NCBI RefSeq assembly: GCF_014652935.1
Contig: NZ_BMZT01000005.1
Span: forward strand, 124,001-188,000
Length of the DNA stretch: 64,000 nucleotides
Source: Luteimonas padinae
Lineage (GTDB): Bacteria; Pseudomonadota; Gammaproteobacteria; Xanthomonadales; Xanthomonadaceae
Reading direction: 5' to 3'
In this document: positions 55,319 to 64,000 of the stretch, piece by piece
Layout of the letters: every line of letters starts with the position of its first letter
Position numbering within the stretch: position 1 is the stretch's first letter
Made by a program: the position numbers and the translations under genes
Notes under the pieces: model-generated
The model's database searches: none
What the model was told of the DNA's origin: nothing
What the model saw: only the letters and a program-made list of their open reading frames with translations

Positions 55319-56530
55319 ATGTCCTTGACCCTCGGCCTGACCGGGATGGATCCAGCTACCGAAGCCGCCCTCAAGGCCGCGTTCCTGGAAGCCAACGCGC
55401 GCCTCGGCGATCGCTGGTCGCTGGTCCCCGATGCGGAAGCCGGCCATGTCGTGGTCGACATGGACAGCATGTACGGCCCGATGAGCTGGCTGCGGCTGCA
55501 CGCCGCCGGCCGCCACGTGATCGGACTGACCTCGGCGCCGCGGACGCAGACCGACTTCCGGCTGGGCCGCCCCTTCGACGTCGAGCAGCTGATGCAGCTG
55601 CTGGCCGAGGTGGCGCGCGCCGCAGGGATCGAACTGCAGGCCGCTGGCGAAGCGCCGCCGGCCGCGGACGCCACCCGGGCCACGGCACCGCCAGCCGACG
55701 CGGCGATCGCAACGGAGGCGACCACCGCGCCCGCGGCGGCACCCGAAGTCGAACCCGTTCCGGATCCGGCGGCGACCTCCGGTTCCGGGCACGCCGTACA
55801 CGAGTCCTCGGTTCCCGAAGCTCCGACTCCGAACCCGGCCCCAGCATCCGAGGCCGAGGCCGAGCGAGAGTCCGCGTCCGCTCCCGCACTGGACCCCGCC
55901 CCCACCGCTGCGGACGAGCCCGCACCACACGCCGCACCCGCGGCCGTCGCGGCCACCGAAGCCGGACGCGACCTCGCGGCCTGGCTTCAGCCGGGCGCAC
56001 TTGCCGGGCGCGTGCGCTGCCGCGGCGCCGATGGCACCGTGCTGCTGATCGATGCGGGCGCGGACACCTGGCACGGGCCGACGGCCCTGAAGCCGGTGGC
56101 CGGATGCTTCGAAGGCGTCATCGCCGCAGACGAACTCGAGAGGGTCGACGATGCCACTTGGCTGCGCGAATCCGCGGCCGCCGGTGCCCCGCAGCCCCTG
56201 TCCCGCCTGCGCTGGCTGGGTGGCCTGCTCGCGGGCAAGGGCGAGCTGCTGCCCGGCTTCAGCGCCTCCGACCGCTTCCAGCTCAACAAGTGGCCGCAGA
56301 CCGAGCGCGAATACCCGCGCCACTTCCGCATCGCCACCCAGATGATGAAGGGCCCGGCGACGCTGTCCGAGATCGCGCAGGCCAGCGGCGTGCCCGAATC
56401 GGACGTGGCCGACTTCATCAACGCCAACCTCGCCACCGGCTTCGCCGAACCCGCCGTCGAAGCGCCGCCCGTGGCCGAGGAGCCGGCCAGGGCGCGCGTC
56501 GGGCTGCTGGGCCGCCTGCGCAACCGCTGA
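55319..56530 (+). CDS. Unassigned protein: receiver-like N-terminus, linker, winged-helix C-terminus
   Basis: 403 residues, no family recognised. N-terminal part (1-105) has alternating strands and helices, [11 protein letters not shown] (acidic centre after a strand), VIGLTS and a [17 protein letters not shown] end, which together resemble a degenerate response-regulator receiver. Residues about 107-220 are an Ala/Pro/Glu-rich linker. A middle domain (225-330) follows, and residues about 345-385 ([39 protein letters not shown]) look like a winged helix. No membrane segment. It lies between the HNH gene and dxs; GCGAT precedes ATG 55319. A regulatory role is an inference from domain look only. 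Confidence 0.7.
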   Translation: MSLTLGLTGMDPATEAALKAAFLEANARLGDRWSLVPDAEAGHVVVDMDSMYGPMSWLRLHAAGRHVIGLTSAPRTQTDFRLGRPFDVEQLMQLLAEVARAAGIELQAAGEAPPAADATRATAPPADAAIATEATTAPAAAPEVEPVPDPAATSGSGHAVHESSVPEAPTPNPAPASEAEAERESASAPALDPAPTAADEPAPHAAPAAVAATEAGRDLAAWLQPGALAGRVRCRGADGTVLLIDAGADTWHGPTALKPVAGCFEGVIAADELERVDDATWLRESAAAGAPQPLSRLRWLGGLLAGKGELLPGFSASDRFQLNKWPQTEREYPRHFRIATQMMKGPATLSEIAQASGVPESDVADFINANLATGFAEPAVEAPPVAEEPARARVGLLGRLRNR

Positions 56531-56597
56531 ACAGGCTCGACGGCGCCCCGGCGGCGCACATGCGCCGCGGTACGCCGCACCGTCTTACAATGCGCGG

Positions 56598-58514
56598 ATG
56601 ATCGACTCCACGCGCCATCCGCGCCTCGCGCGCATCGACAGCCCGGCCCGCCTCCGCGAATTCGACGAAGCGGAACTGCCCGCGATCGCCGACGAACTGC
56701 GCGCCTACCTCATCGAATCCGTCGGCCGCAGCGGTGGCCACTTCGGCGCCGGCCTGGGCGTGGTCGAGCTGACCACGGCCCTGCACTACCTCTACGACAC
56801 GCCCCGCGACCGCATCGTCTGGGACGTCGGCCACCAGGCCTATCCGCACAAGATCCTGACCGGCCGCCGCGACGCCATCCACACGGTGAAGCAGAAGGAC
56901 GGCATCGCGCCGTTCCCCAAGCGCGAGGAAAGCGAGTACGACACCTTCGGAGTCGGCCATTCCTCGACCAGCATCTCGGCGGCGCTGGGCATGGCGATCG
57001 CATCGGCGCGCGCCGGCGACGACCGCCGCGTGGTCGCCGTGATCGGCGACGGCGCGATGACTGCGGGCATGGCCTACGAAGCGCTGAACCACGCCGGCGG
57101 CATGGAGCCCGAGCCCGACATCCTGGTGATCCTCAACGACAACCGGATGTCGATCAGCGAGAACGTCGGCGGCCTGACCAAGATGCTCGGCCGCGCCACC
57201 GGCAGCCAGACGCTCAACGCGCTGCGCGAAGGCGGCAAGAAGCTGCTCGGCGACAGGAACGGGCCGCCCGCGCGCTTTGTGCGCCGCTGGGAAGAGCACT
57301 GGAAGGGCATGCTGCTGCCGTCCACCCTGTTCGAGGAGATGGGCTTCCACTACACCGGCCCGATCGACGGCAACGACATGAAGGCGCTGGTCTCGGCGCT
57401 GAAGGTCGTGCGTGGCATGAAGGGCCCACAGTTCCTGCATGTCATCACCACCAAGGGCAAGGGCTACGAGCGCGCCGAGGGCGACCAGATCGGCTACCAC
57501 GCGGTCTCGCCCTTCGATCCCGACCAGGGCGTGGTGGCCAGGCCCGGCGCGGTGAAGAAGCCCACCTACACCGACGTCTTCGGCGACTGGCTGTGCGACA
57601 TGGCCGCCGCCGACCCGAAGCTCATGGGCATCACCCCGGCGATGCGCGAAGGCTCGGGCCTGGTGCGCTACTCGAAGGAGTTCCCGGAGCGCTATTTCGA
57701 CGTCGCCATCGCCGAGCAGCACGCGGTGACGCTCGCCGCCGGCATGGCCTGCGAGGGCGCGAAGCCGGTGGTCGCGATCTATTCCACCTTCCTCCAGCGC
57801 GGCTATGACCAGCTGGTGCACGACGTCGCGATCCAGAACCTCGACGTGCTGTTCGCGATCGACCGCGGCGGCGTGGTCGGGCCGGACGGCGCAACGCACG
57901 CCGGCAACCTCGACCTGAGCTACCTGCGCTGCGTGCCGAACATGGTGGTGATGGCGCCGGCCGACGAGAACGAGTGCCGGCAGATGCTGTCCACCGGCTT
58001 CCGCTTCGAAGGCCCGGCCGCGGTGCGCTATCCGCGCGGCAGCGGCCCCGGCATCGCAGCCGACGCTTCGCTCGACACCCTGCCGATCGGCAAGGCGCAG
58101 CTGCGCCGCCAAGGCACGGGCATCGCGCTGCTGGCCTTCGGCGCCACGGTGCCGGCCGCCGAGGCGGTGGGCGCCGAGCTCGGCCTGACCGTGGTCAACA
58201 TGCGCTTCGTGAAGCCGCTCGACCGCGAGCTGCTGCTGGAGCTGGCGCGCACGCACGAAGGCTTCGTGACCATCGAGGACAACGTGGTCGCCGGAGGTGC
58301 CGGCTCGGGCGTCTCCGAACTGCTGGCCGCCGAGCGCGTGCTGCTGCCGGTGCTGCACCTCGGCCTGCCCGACGCCTTCCAGCACCACGCCAGCCGCGAG
58401 GACCTGCTGGCCGAGGCCGGCATCGACGCCGCGGGCATCCGCGCCGCAGTGCTCGACCGCTGGCCGCAGGCCGGCCAGGCCGACGCCGCGGGCCCTCGCA
58501 GCGCGGCGGGCTGA
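56598..58514 (+). CDS. dxs: 1-deoxy-D-xylulose-5-phosphate synthase
   Basis: 638-residue thiamine-diphosphate enzyme that starts the MEP isoprenoid pathway. Signature segments: [39 protein letters not shown], the ThDP site [18 protein letters not shown]...[24 protein letters not shown] with the catalytic Glu, [16 protein letters not shown], and the C-terminal FKPLD-type FVKPLDRE. Length is normal. It is 67 bp after the unassigned gene and 72 bp before the diguanylate cyclase gene. Confidence 0.98.
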   Translation: MIDSTRHPRLARIDSPARLREFDEAELPAIADELRAYLIESVGRSGGHFGAGLGVVELTTALHYLYDTPRDRIVWDVGHQAYPHKILTGRRDAIHTVKQKDGIAPFPKREESEYDTFGVGHSSTSISAALGMAIASARAGDDRRVVAVIGDGAMTAGMAYEALNHAGGMEPEPDILVILNDNRMSISENVGGLTKMLGRATGSQTLNALREGGKKLLGDRNGPPARFVRRWEEHWKGMLLPSTLFEEMGFHYTGPIDGNDMKALVSALKVVRGMKGPQFLHVITTKGKGYERAEGDQIGYHAVSPFDPDQGVVARPGAVKKPTYTDVFGDWLCDMAAADPKLMGITPAMREGSGLVRYSKEFPERYFDVAIAEQHAVTLAAGMACEGAKPVVAIYSTFLQRGYDQLVHDVAIQNLDVLFAIDRGGVVGPDGATHAGNLDLSYLRCVPNMVVMAPADENECRQMLSTGFRFEGPAAVRYPRGSGPGIAADASLDTLPIGKAQLRRQGTGIALLAFGATVPAAEAVGAELGLTVVNMRFVKPLDRELLLELARTHEGFVTIEDNVVAGGAGSGVSELLAAERVLLPVLHLGLPDAFQHHASREDLLAEAGIDAAGIRAAVLDRWPQAGQADAAGPRSAAG

Positions 58515-58586
58515 GGTTTTCCGCGGGGCCTATACTCCCGGCATCCGGCGCGCCGCTGCCCGGCGGCCGACCGGGGGGAGGGCCAG

Positions 58587-59690
58587 GTGAACACAGGACC
58601 ATCGGGCACGGAGGCCGCGCAGGCGACGGTCTTCAGCTCGCCACGCGCACGCGCCGCGCTGCCCAGGCGCATCTATCGCTATCGCATGCTCGGCATGGGG
58701 CTGGGCGCGCTTGCGATGGCGATGGTGCTCTGGGAGCTCCAGGCCGGGCCGCTGCGCTGGATCCTGTGCGCGCTCACCGGCCTGGCCTGGCCGCACCTCG
58801 CCTACCAGCTCGCGAAGCGGAGCGCCGATCCGTTCAAGGCCGAACAGCGGAATCTGCTGGCCGATTCCGCGATCGCCGCGTTCTGGGTGCCGCTGATGCA
58901 CTTCAACCTGCTGCCCAGCGTGCTGCTGCTGGCGCTGTCGGCCGCCGACAAGGTCAACTCCGACGTGCCCGGGATCTTCCGCCGCACGCTTCCGGTCTCC
59001 GTGGCCGCACTGCTGGCCGGCGGCCTGGCGACCGGCTTCGCCTTCGAGCCGGCCTCCAGCACCGCCGTGATCCTGGCCTGCCTGCCGATGCTGCTGATCC
59101 ACACCGGGCTGGTCAGCCTCGGGCGGCAGCAGCTGGTGCGCAAGGTGGTGCAGAAGAACCGCGAGCTTGACCTGCTCGGCCGCGTCGACCGGGTCACCGG
59201 CCTGGCGCTGCGTGGCCACTGGGAGCGCGACGCCGCCCTGGCGCTGCACGATGTCCACGCACTGGACCGCCCCGCGACCCTGCTGCTCATCGACGTGGAC
59301 GGCTTCAAGCGCGTCAACGACGACAGCGGCCACCTCGCCGGTGACGCCCTGCTGCGCGCCGCCGGTGCCGCCTTGCGCACGCTGCTGCGCCCGGGCGACA
59401 TCGCCGGCCGCTATGGCGGCGACGAGTTCGCCGTGGTCTGTCCCGCCACCGGACTCGAGGAGGCCGCCCGGCTGGCCGAAGCCTACCGGGCCGCGGTCGA
59501 GACGATCGTGCTCGCGGAGGCGCCGGACCACGGGCACTCCGTGAGCATCGGCATCGCACTGGCGGGCCGCGGACACGCGCGCATCGAGGACTGGATCCAC
59601 GAGGCGGACGCTGCGCTTTACGAGGCCAAGCGCAGCGGTCGCAACCGCCTGGTGCTGTCGCCGGGGGAAGCACTGGGCGCGACCGGCTGA
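58587..59690 (+). CDS. MASE2-type diguanylate cyclase
   Basis: 367-residue membrane protein with about six hydrophobic segments in residues 30-185 of the MASE2 sensor type, joined to a GGDEF domain. The active site GGDEF is at residues 277-281 (GRYGGDEFAVVCPATG), and the inhibitory RxxD (Arg268-Asp271) precedes it by five residues, so product inhibition is expected. VDRVTGLALRGHWERD is the D-x-x-TG start of the cyclase domain. It makes c-di-GMP. Resembles E. coli DgcC (AdrA), which controls cellulose and biofilm. Starts with ATG after GGGAGGG. Confidence 0.92.
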   Translation: MNTGPSGTEAAQATVFSSPRARAALPRRIYRYRMLGMGLGALAMAMVLWELQAGPLRWILCALTGLAWPHLAYQLAKRSADPFKAEQRNLLADSAIAAFWVPLMHFNLLPSVLLLALSAADKVNSDVPGIFRRTLPVSVAALLAGGLATGFAFEPASSTAVILACLPMLLIHTGLVSLGRQQLVRKVVQKNRELDLLGRVDRVTGLALRGHWERDAALALHDVHALDRPATLLLIDVDGFKRVNDDSGHLAGDALLRAAGAALRTLLRPGDIAGRYGGDEFAVVCPATGLEEAARLAEAYRAAVETIVLAEAPDHGHSVSIGIALAGRGHARIEDWIHEADAALYEAKRSGRNRLVLSPGEALGATG

Positions 59691-59830
59691 GGTTGGCCGC
59701 AGACGTTCCAGGGCGCTTCGATGGCATGGCCACGGGCCGCCAGCTTCTCCAGCATCCCGTCCGCGCCGGGCAGATGGTGCATCGGCAGCATCGCGAAGCT
59801 GGACGGGTGCTCGGCCAGCGCCGCATCCAC
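59691..59830 (-). pseudogene. Fragment of a TraB/GumN-family protein
   Basis: The minus strand reads FAMLPMHHLPGADGMLEKLAARGHAIEAPW from just before 59830, which resembles the C-terminal end of TraB/GumN proteins (a His-Leu-Pro-Gly-x-x-Gly motif then a Leu-rich helix). No upstream part of the gene is seen, and the frame then runs on into the antisense of the cyclase gene. It appears to be a decayed 3' fragment. Confidence 0.5.
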
Positions 59831-59837
59831 CGGAAAG

Positions 59838-59866
59838 CACGAAGCCCGCGCGAGGCGGGCTTCGTG
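59838..59866 (-). terminator. Probable terminator of tRNA-Pro(GGG)
   Basis: CACGAAGCCCGC and GCGGGCTTCGTG pair over 12 bp with a GCGAG loop. On the minus strand only CTTTCC follows, so the T run is weak; it lies just downstream of tRNA-Pro. Confidence 0.65.
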
Positions 59867-59873
59867 TTCGAGA

Positions 59874-59950
59874 TGGTCGGGGTAGCCGGATTCGAACCGA
59901 CGACCACTTGTCCCCCAGACAAGTGCGCTACCAGGCTGCGCTATACCCCG
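59874..59950 (-). tRNA. tRNA-Pro(GGG)
   Basis: 77 nt with encoded CCA; CGGGGTA pairs with TACCCCG, the anticodon loop CTGGGGG reads GGG (Pro), T loop GGTTCGAATCC. Confidence 0.95.
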
Positions 59951-60016
59951 GTCGGAGAATTATAGCCGCCGCGGCGCCCCGATGGGAGCCGCGCGGCATC
60001 GAAACTTTCACCGTGC

Positions 60017-60373
60017 TCAGCGCCGCAGCAGCTGCAGCACGTCCTCCAGCTCCATCCGCACCTGGCGGACGATCTGGGTGCTGAGCGCGGATTCCTGGCG
60101 GGCGTCCTCGCCCTCCAGGCGCAGGCGCGCGCCGCCGATGGTGTAGCCCTGCTCGTACAGCAGGCCGCGGATCTGGCGCACCATCAGCACGTCGTGGCGC
60201 TGGTAGTAGCGGCGGTTGCCGCGGCGCTTGACCGGGCTGAGGCTGGGGAACTCGGTTTCCCAGTAGCGCAGCACGTGCGGCTTGACGTCGCAGAGCTCGC
60301 TGACCTCGCCGATGGTGAAGTAGCGCTTGGCCGGGATCGGCGGGAGTTCGCGGTTGCTGCCGGGGTCAAGCAT
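60017..60373 (-). CDS. MerR-family regulator downstream of ihfA
   Basis: 118-residue MerR-type protein: [69 protein letters not shown] is a complete winged helix plus the start of the dimer helix. There is no metal or drug-binding domain after the dimer helix. It is the usual neighbour of ihfA in gammaproteobacteria, overlapping it by 8 bp, so it is translated with it. Regulated genes unknown. Confidence 0.92.
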   Translation of the reverse strand: MLDPGSNRELPPIPAKRYFTIGEVSELCDVKPHVLRYWETEFPSLSPVKRRGNRRYYQRHDVLMVRQIRGLLYEQGYTIGGARLRLEGEDARQESALSTQIVRQVRMELEDVLQLLRR

Positions 60374-60668
60374 GGGTGCCTCCCGCGTACGCTTCCACGC
60401 GTTCCTTGAGCTTCTGGCCGGGGCGGAAGGTGACCACGGTACGGGCCGAGATCGGGATCTCCTCGCCGGTCTTGGGATTGCGGCCGGGGCGCTGGTTCTT
60501 GCGGCGCAGGTCGAAGTTGCCGAAGCCCGACAGCTTGACCTGGCGGCCGCCCTGCAACGCCTCGCGCAGCGCGTCGAAAAACGCGTCGACGAACTCCTTC
60601 GCCTCGCGCTTGTTCAGGCCGACCTCCACGTAGAGCCGCTCAGCCATTTCAGCCTTCGTCAACGCCAT
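60366..60668 (-). CDS. ihfA: Integration host factor alpha
   Basis: 100-residue HU/IHF family protein: [38 protein letters not shown], then [45 protein letters not shown]. The Pro-Gly-Arg-Asn-Pro beta-arm tip and length fit IhfA, and the place right after pheT is diagnostic (pheS-pheT-ihfA). It bends DNA at specific sites with IhfB. The ATG at 60666-60668 follows pheT by 13 bp. Confidence 0.97.
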   Translation of the reverse strand: MALTKAEMAERLYVEVGLNKREAKEFVDAFFDALREALQGGRQVKLSGFGNFDLRRKNQRPGRNPKTGEEIPISARTVVTFRPGQKLKERVEAYAGGTHA

Positions 60669-60681
60669 GCCGCCAGTCTCC

Positions 60682-63054
60682 TCAGCCCCTGATCCGCGCT
60701 CCATGCGCGACCGCGACGGCATCGGTGACCGAGGCCACCACCGCATCCACGTCGCGGTCGACCAGCGTGCGCGATGCGTCCTGCAGAATCAAGCCCATGG
60801 CGACACTCTTGAATCCTGTTTCCACGCCTTTCCCGGCGTAGACGTCGAACAGGTGCAGGGCCTTCAGGAAGGGGCCGGCCGCCGCCGAGGCGGTCGCTTC
60901 CAGCTCCCCCCAGGACACGCTGTCGGCGACGATGAACGCGAGGTCGCGGCGCACCGAGGGGAACTTCGACAGCGTGCCCGCCCGCGGCAGCGCGCGCGCG
61001 GTGATGGCGGTCAGGTCGAGCTCGAAGGCCACCACCGGATGGTCGAGGTCGAGCGCCTGCTGAAGCCGCGGATGGAGTTCGGCGATCGCACCCACCACCC
61101 TACCGTCGCGCAGCACCTCGGCGGCGCGCCCCGGATGTGCCCACGACGGCGCGGCGGCGCGGAACTCCAGCCGTGCACCCGACAGCGCGGCCAGTGCCTC
61201 GAGGTCGCCCTTGAGATCGTGGAAGTCGACCCGGCGCGCGGGCACGCCCCACTGCTCCGCCAGGGCGTCACCGCTGGCGACGGCCGCGATGCGCGGGGTT
61301 TCCAGCGGGGCTTCGCCAGCCCGGGCGCTGAACACCTTGCCGAGTTCGAACAGGCGCACGCGCCCCTGCTGGCGCGCGGCGTTGCGCGCCAGCGCGTCGA
61401 CCAGCCCTGGCAGCAGGCGCGGACGCATCACGCCGAGTTCGGCGCTGAGCGGGTTGGCCAGCGGCACCAGGGCCTCGTCGGCCTGCCAGCGCGCGAGCAG
61501 CGTGGCGTCGACGAAGGCGTAGTTGATCGCTTCCAGGTAGCCGCGTCCGGCCAGCGCGCGGCGCAGGTCGCGCTCGGGCACGCGGCCTTCGGTCGGCGCC
61601 ACCAGGCGCGTGGCACCGCCGGGCAGCGTGGTCGGGATGGCGTCGTAGCCGTGGATGCGCGCGATTTCCTCGACGAGGTCCTCCTCGATCGCGAGGTCGA
61701 AGCGGCGGGTCGGGGCGGTGACCGTCCAGCCTTCGGCCGTGGCCTCCACGCCCAGGCCCAGCGCGCGCAGGATGCGCTCGACTTCGGCATCGGCGATGTC
61801 CACGCCCAGCACGCGGGCGAGGCGGGCGCGGCGCAGCACGATCTTCGCCGGGCGCGGCAGCGCCTCGGGCAGCACGGCCTCGGTGACCGGACCCGGCGAG
61901 CCGCCGGCGATGTCGAGGACGAGCTTCGTGGCGTACTCGATCGCGGTGCGCGGCAGCTCCGGGTCGACGCCGCGCTCGAAGCGGTGGCCGGCATCGGTGT
62001 GCAGGCCCAGGCGGCGGCCGCGGCCGATGATCGCGGCCGGGGCGAAGTGCGCAGCCTCGAGGAAAACCGTGCGGGTCGCATCGGTCACGCGGGTGTCGTG
62101 GCCGCCCATCAGGCCGGCCAGCCCGACCGGGCGGTCGGCGTCGGTGATCACCAGGAAGCCGTCGTCGAGCGCGGCCTCGCGCCCATCAAGCAGCTTCAGC
62201 GATTCGCCGGCGCGGCCGCGGCGCACGCCCACCGGGCCCTTCAGCAGGCCGCGGTCGTAGGCGTGCATCGGCTGGCCGAGTTCGAGCATCACGTACTGGG
62301 TCACGTCCACCAGCAGCGAGACCGGTCGCACGCCGCTGCGGCGCAGGCGCTCGGCCATCCACGCCGGCGTGGCGCGGGCGGCGTCGACGCCCTCGATCAC
62401 GCGGCCGAGGTAGCGCGGGGCGTGGGCGCCCGCCTCCAGGCGCACGTCGACCGTGGCCTCGCTGGCGGCCGGAACCGGCGCGGCGTCGAGCGCGGCCACT
62501 TCGCCACCGCAGGCCGCGGCCACGTCGAAGGCGATGCCGCGGATGCCGAAACAGTCGGCGCGGTTGGGCGTGAGCTTGAGTTCGAAGCTGGCGTCCGGCA
62601 GGCCGAGGTAACCGGCCAGCGGCGCGCCGAGGGGCGCGTCGCCGGGCAGCTCGAGCAGGCCCGAGGCGTCGGCGTCGAGGCCGAGCTCCTTCGCCGAGCA
62701 CAGCATGCCGTTGGATTCGACGCCGCGCAGCTTCGCGGCCTTGATCGTGAGTTCGCCGACCGTGGTGCCGATGGTCGCCAGCGGCGCGACCAGGCCGGGG
62801 CGCGCGTTCGGCGCGCCACAGACGATCTGCAGCATGCCGGCGGCCCCGGCATCGACCTGGCAAACCTGCAGGCGGTCGGCCTCGGGATGCTTTTCGGCGG
62901 ACACGATGCGCGCCACCACCACGCCGTCCAGCGCCTCGCCCAGCGGCGTGACCTCTTCGACCTCCAGGCCGATCGCGGTCAGGGTCGCGGCCAGCCCGTC
63001 GCGGGTGGCCGTGGTCGGCACGTGCTGGCGCAGCCAGTTCTCGGAGAATTTCAT
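60682..63054 (-). CDS. pheT: Phenylalanyl-tRNA synthetase beta subunit
   Basis: 790-residue PheT, the tRNA-binding and editing subunit of the alpha2-beta2 synthetase. It starts [35 protein letters not shown], the OB-fold EMAP-like domain, then B3/B4 editing domains and the C-terminal anticodon-binding FDX-like domain ([23 protein letters not shown]). Length is typical. pheS lies 43 bp upstream and ihfA 13 bp downstream. Confidence 0.98.
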   Translation of the reverse strand: MKFSENWLRQHVPTTATRDGLAATLTAIGLEVEEVTPLGEALDGVVVARIVSAEKHPEADRLQVCQVDAGAAGMLQIVCGAPNARPGLVAPLATIGTTVGELTIKAAKLRGVESNGMLCSAKELGLDADASGLLELPGDAPLGAPLAGYLGLPDASFELKLTPNRADCFGIRGIAFDVAAACGGEVAALDAAPVPAASEATVDVRLEAGAHAPRYLGRVIEGVDAARATPAWMAERLRRSGVRPVSLLVDVTQYVMLELGQPMHAYDRGLLKGPVGVRRGRAGESLKLLDGREAALDDGFLVITDADRPVGLAGLMGGHDTRVTDATRTVFLEAAHFAPAAIIGRGRRLGLHTDAGHRFERGVDPELPRTAIEYATKLVLDIAGGSPGPVTEAVLPEALPRPAKIVLRRARLARVLGVDIADAEVERILRALGLGVEATAEGWTVTAPTRRFDLAIEEDLVEEIARIHGYDAIPTTLPGGATRLVAPTEGRVPERDLRRALAGRGYLEAINYAFVDATLLARWQADEALVPLANPLSAELGVMRPRLLPGLVDALARNAARQQGRVRLFELGKVFSARAGEAPLETPRIAAVASGDALAEQWGVPARRVDFHDLKGDLEALAALSGARLEFRAAAPSWAHPGRAAEVLRDGRVVGAIAELHPRLQQALDLDHPVVAFELDLTAITARALPRAGTLSKFPSVRRDLAFIVADSVSWGELEATASAAAGPFLKALHLFDVYAGKGVETGFKSVAMGLILQDASRTLVDRDVDAVVASVTDAVAVAHGARIRG

Positions 63055-63097
63055 CGCAACACCCGGTTGTCAGGGTCGAAGGACTGACGCTGGCGCG

Positions 63098-64000
<903 letters not shown>

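Overview
The window is a 64 kb chromosomal segment of a very GC-rich gammaproteobacterium. Gene order and protein character point to the Lysobacteraceae/Xanthomonadaceae (Lysobacter, Luteimonas or Pseudoxanthomonas-like). Pointers are the rpmF-fabH-fabD-fabG-acpP-fabF cluster, the mltD-gloB-yafS-rnhA-dnaQ block, tig-clpP-clpX-lon-hupB, phoB-phoR-ppk-ppx, pheS-pheT-ihfA-merR, and CGGAT-box and GTAGGAGCGGC intergenic repeats. This assignment is an inference from content; there is no rRNA in the window.

Layout. 1-6.0 kb: fatty-acid synthesis cluster (fabF cut at the left edge, acpP, fabG, fabD, fabH, rpmF, yceD) with a divergent small membrane protein and maf; no plsX between rpmF and fabH. 6.0-12.3 kb: a large GT39-type membrane glycosyltransferase diverging from a MoxR/DUF58/TgpA operon and an Slp-like lipoprotein. 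12.3-16.0 kb: HIT protein, recR, ybaB, dnaX, tRNA-Ser. 16.0-21.1 kb: a copper island (cueR, copA with a clear CueR-type operator, and a separate CopZ-like chaperone), split by an Old Yellow Enzyme and several gene remnants, then the SRP RNA. 21.1-24.4 kb: envelope/LPS-core genes (KDO kinase, GT9 heptosyltransferase-like, DUF6165), an MBL hydrolase and a second tRNA-Ser with an unusual hairpin. 24.7-32.2 kb: PP2C phosphatase, dnaQ, rnhA, yafS-like, gloB, mltD-like, fabI, ppiD. 32.3-39.1 kb: two tRNAs and the proteostasis block hupB, lon, clpX, clpP, tig. 39.3-39.9 kb: five tRNAs (Pro, Arg, His, Lys, Leu). 40-44.5 kb: BI-1 family protein, NhaC antiporter, NAD-type isocitrate dehydrogenase, AhpD-like protein, glutaredoxin. 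44.7-52.1 kb: BepA, then PhoB-PhoR-Ppk-Ppx behind a three-unit Pho box, which links phosphate sensing to polyphosphate turnover. 52.1-59.8 kb: lipoprotein, acyl-CoA dehydrogenase, HNH endonuclease, an unassigned receiver-like/winged-helix protein, dxs, a MASE2-GGDEF diguanylate cyclase. 59.8-64 kb: tRNA-Pro, MerR-family regulator, ihfA, pheT and pheS (cut at the right edge).

Most of the window is ordinary core genome, and I do not see a clear new multi-gene system. The best leads are three long inverted repeats made of roughly 10-bp-phased CGGAT boxes, a 29-bp perfect inverted pair of REP-like units between lon and clpX, a 26-bp hairpin that copies the 3' end of tRNA-Ser(CGA) in inverse orientation, the unassigned 403-residue protein upstream of dxs, and a sigma-32-like promoter before lon. 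All start choices, repeat limits and motif positions were read by eye.
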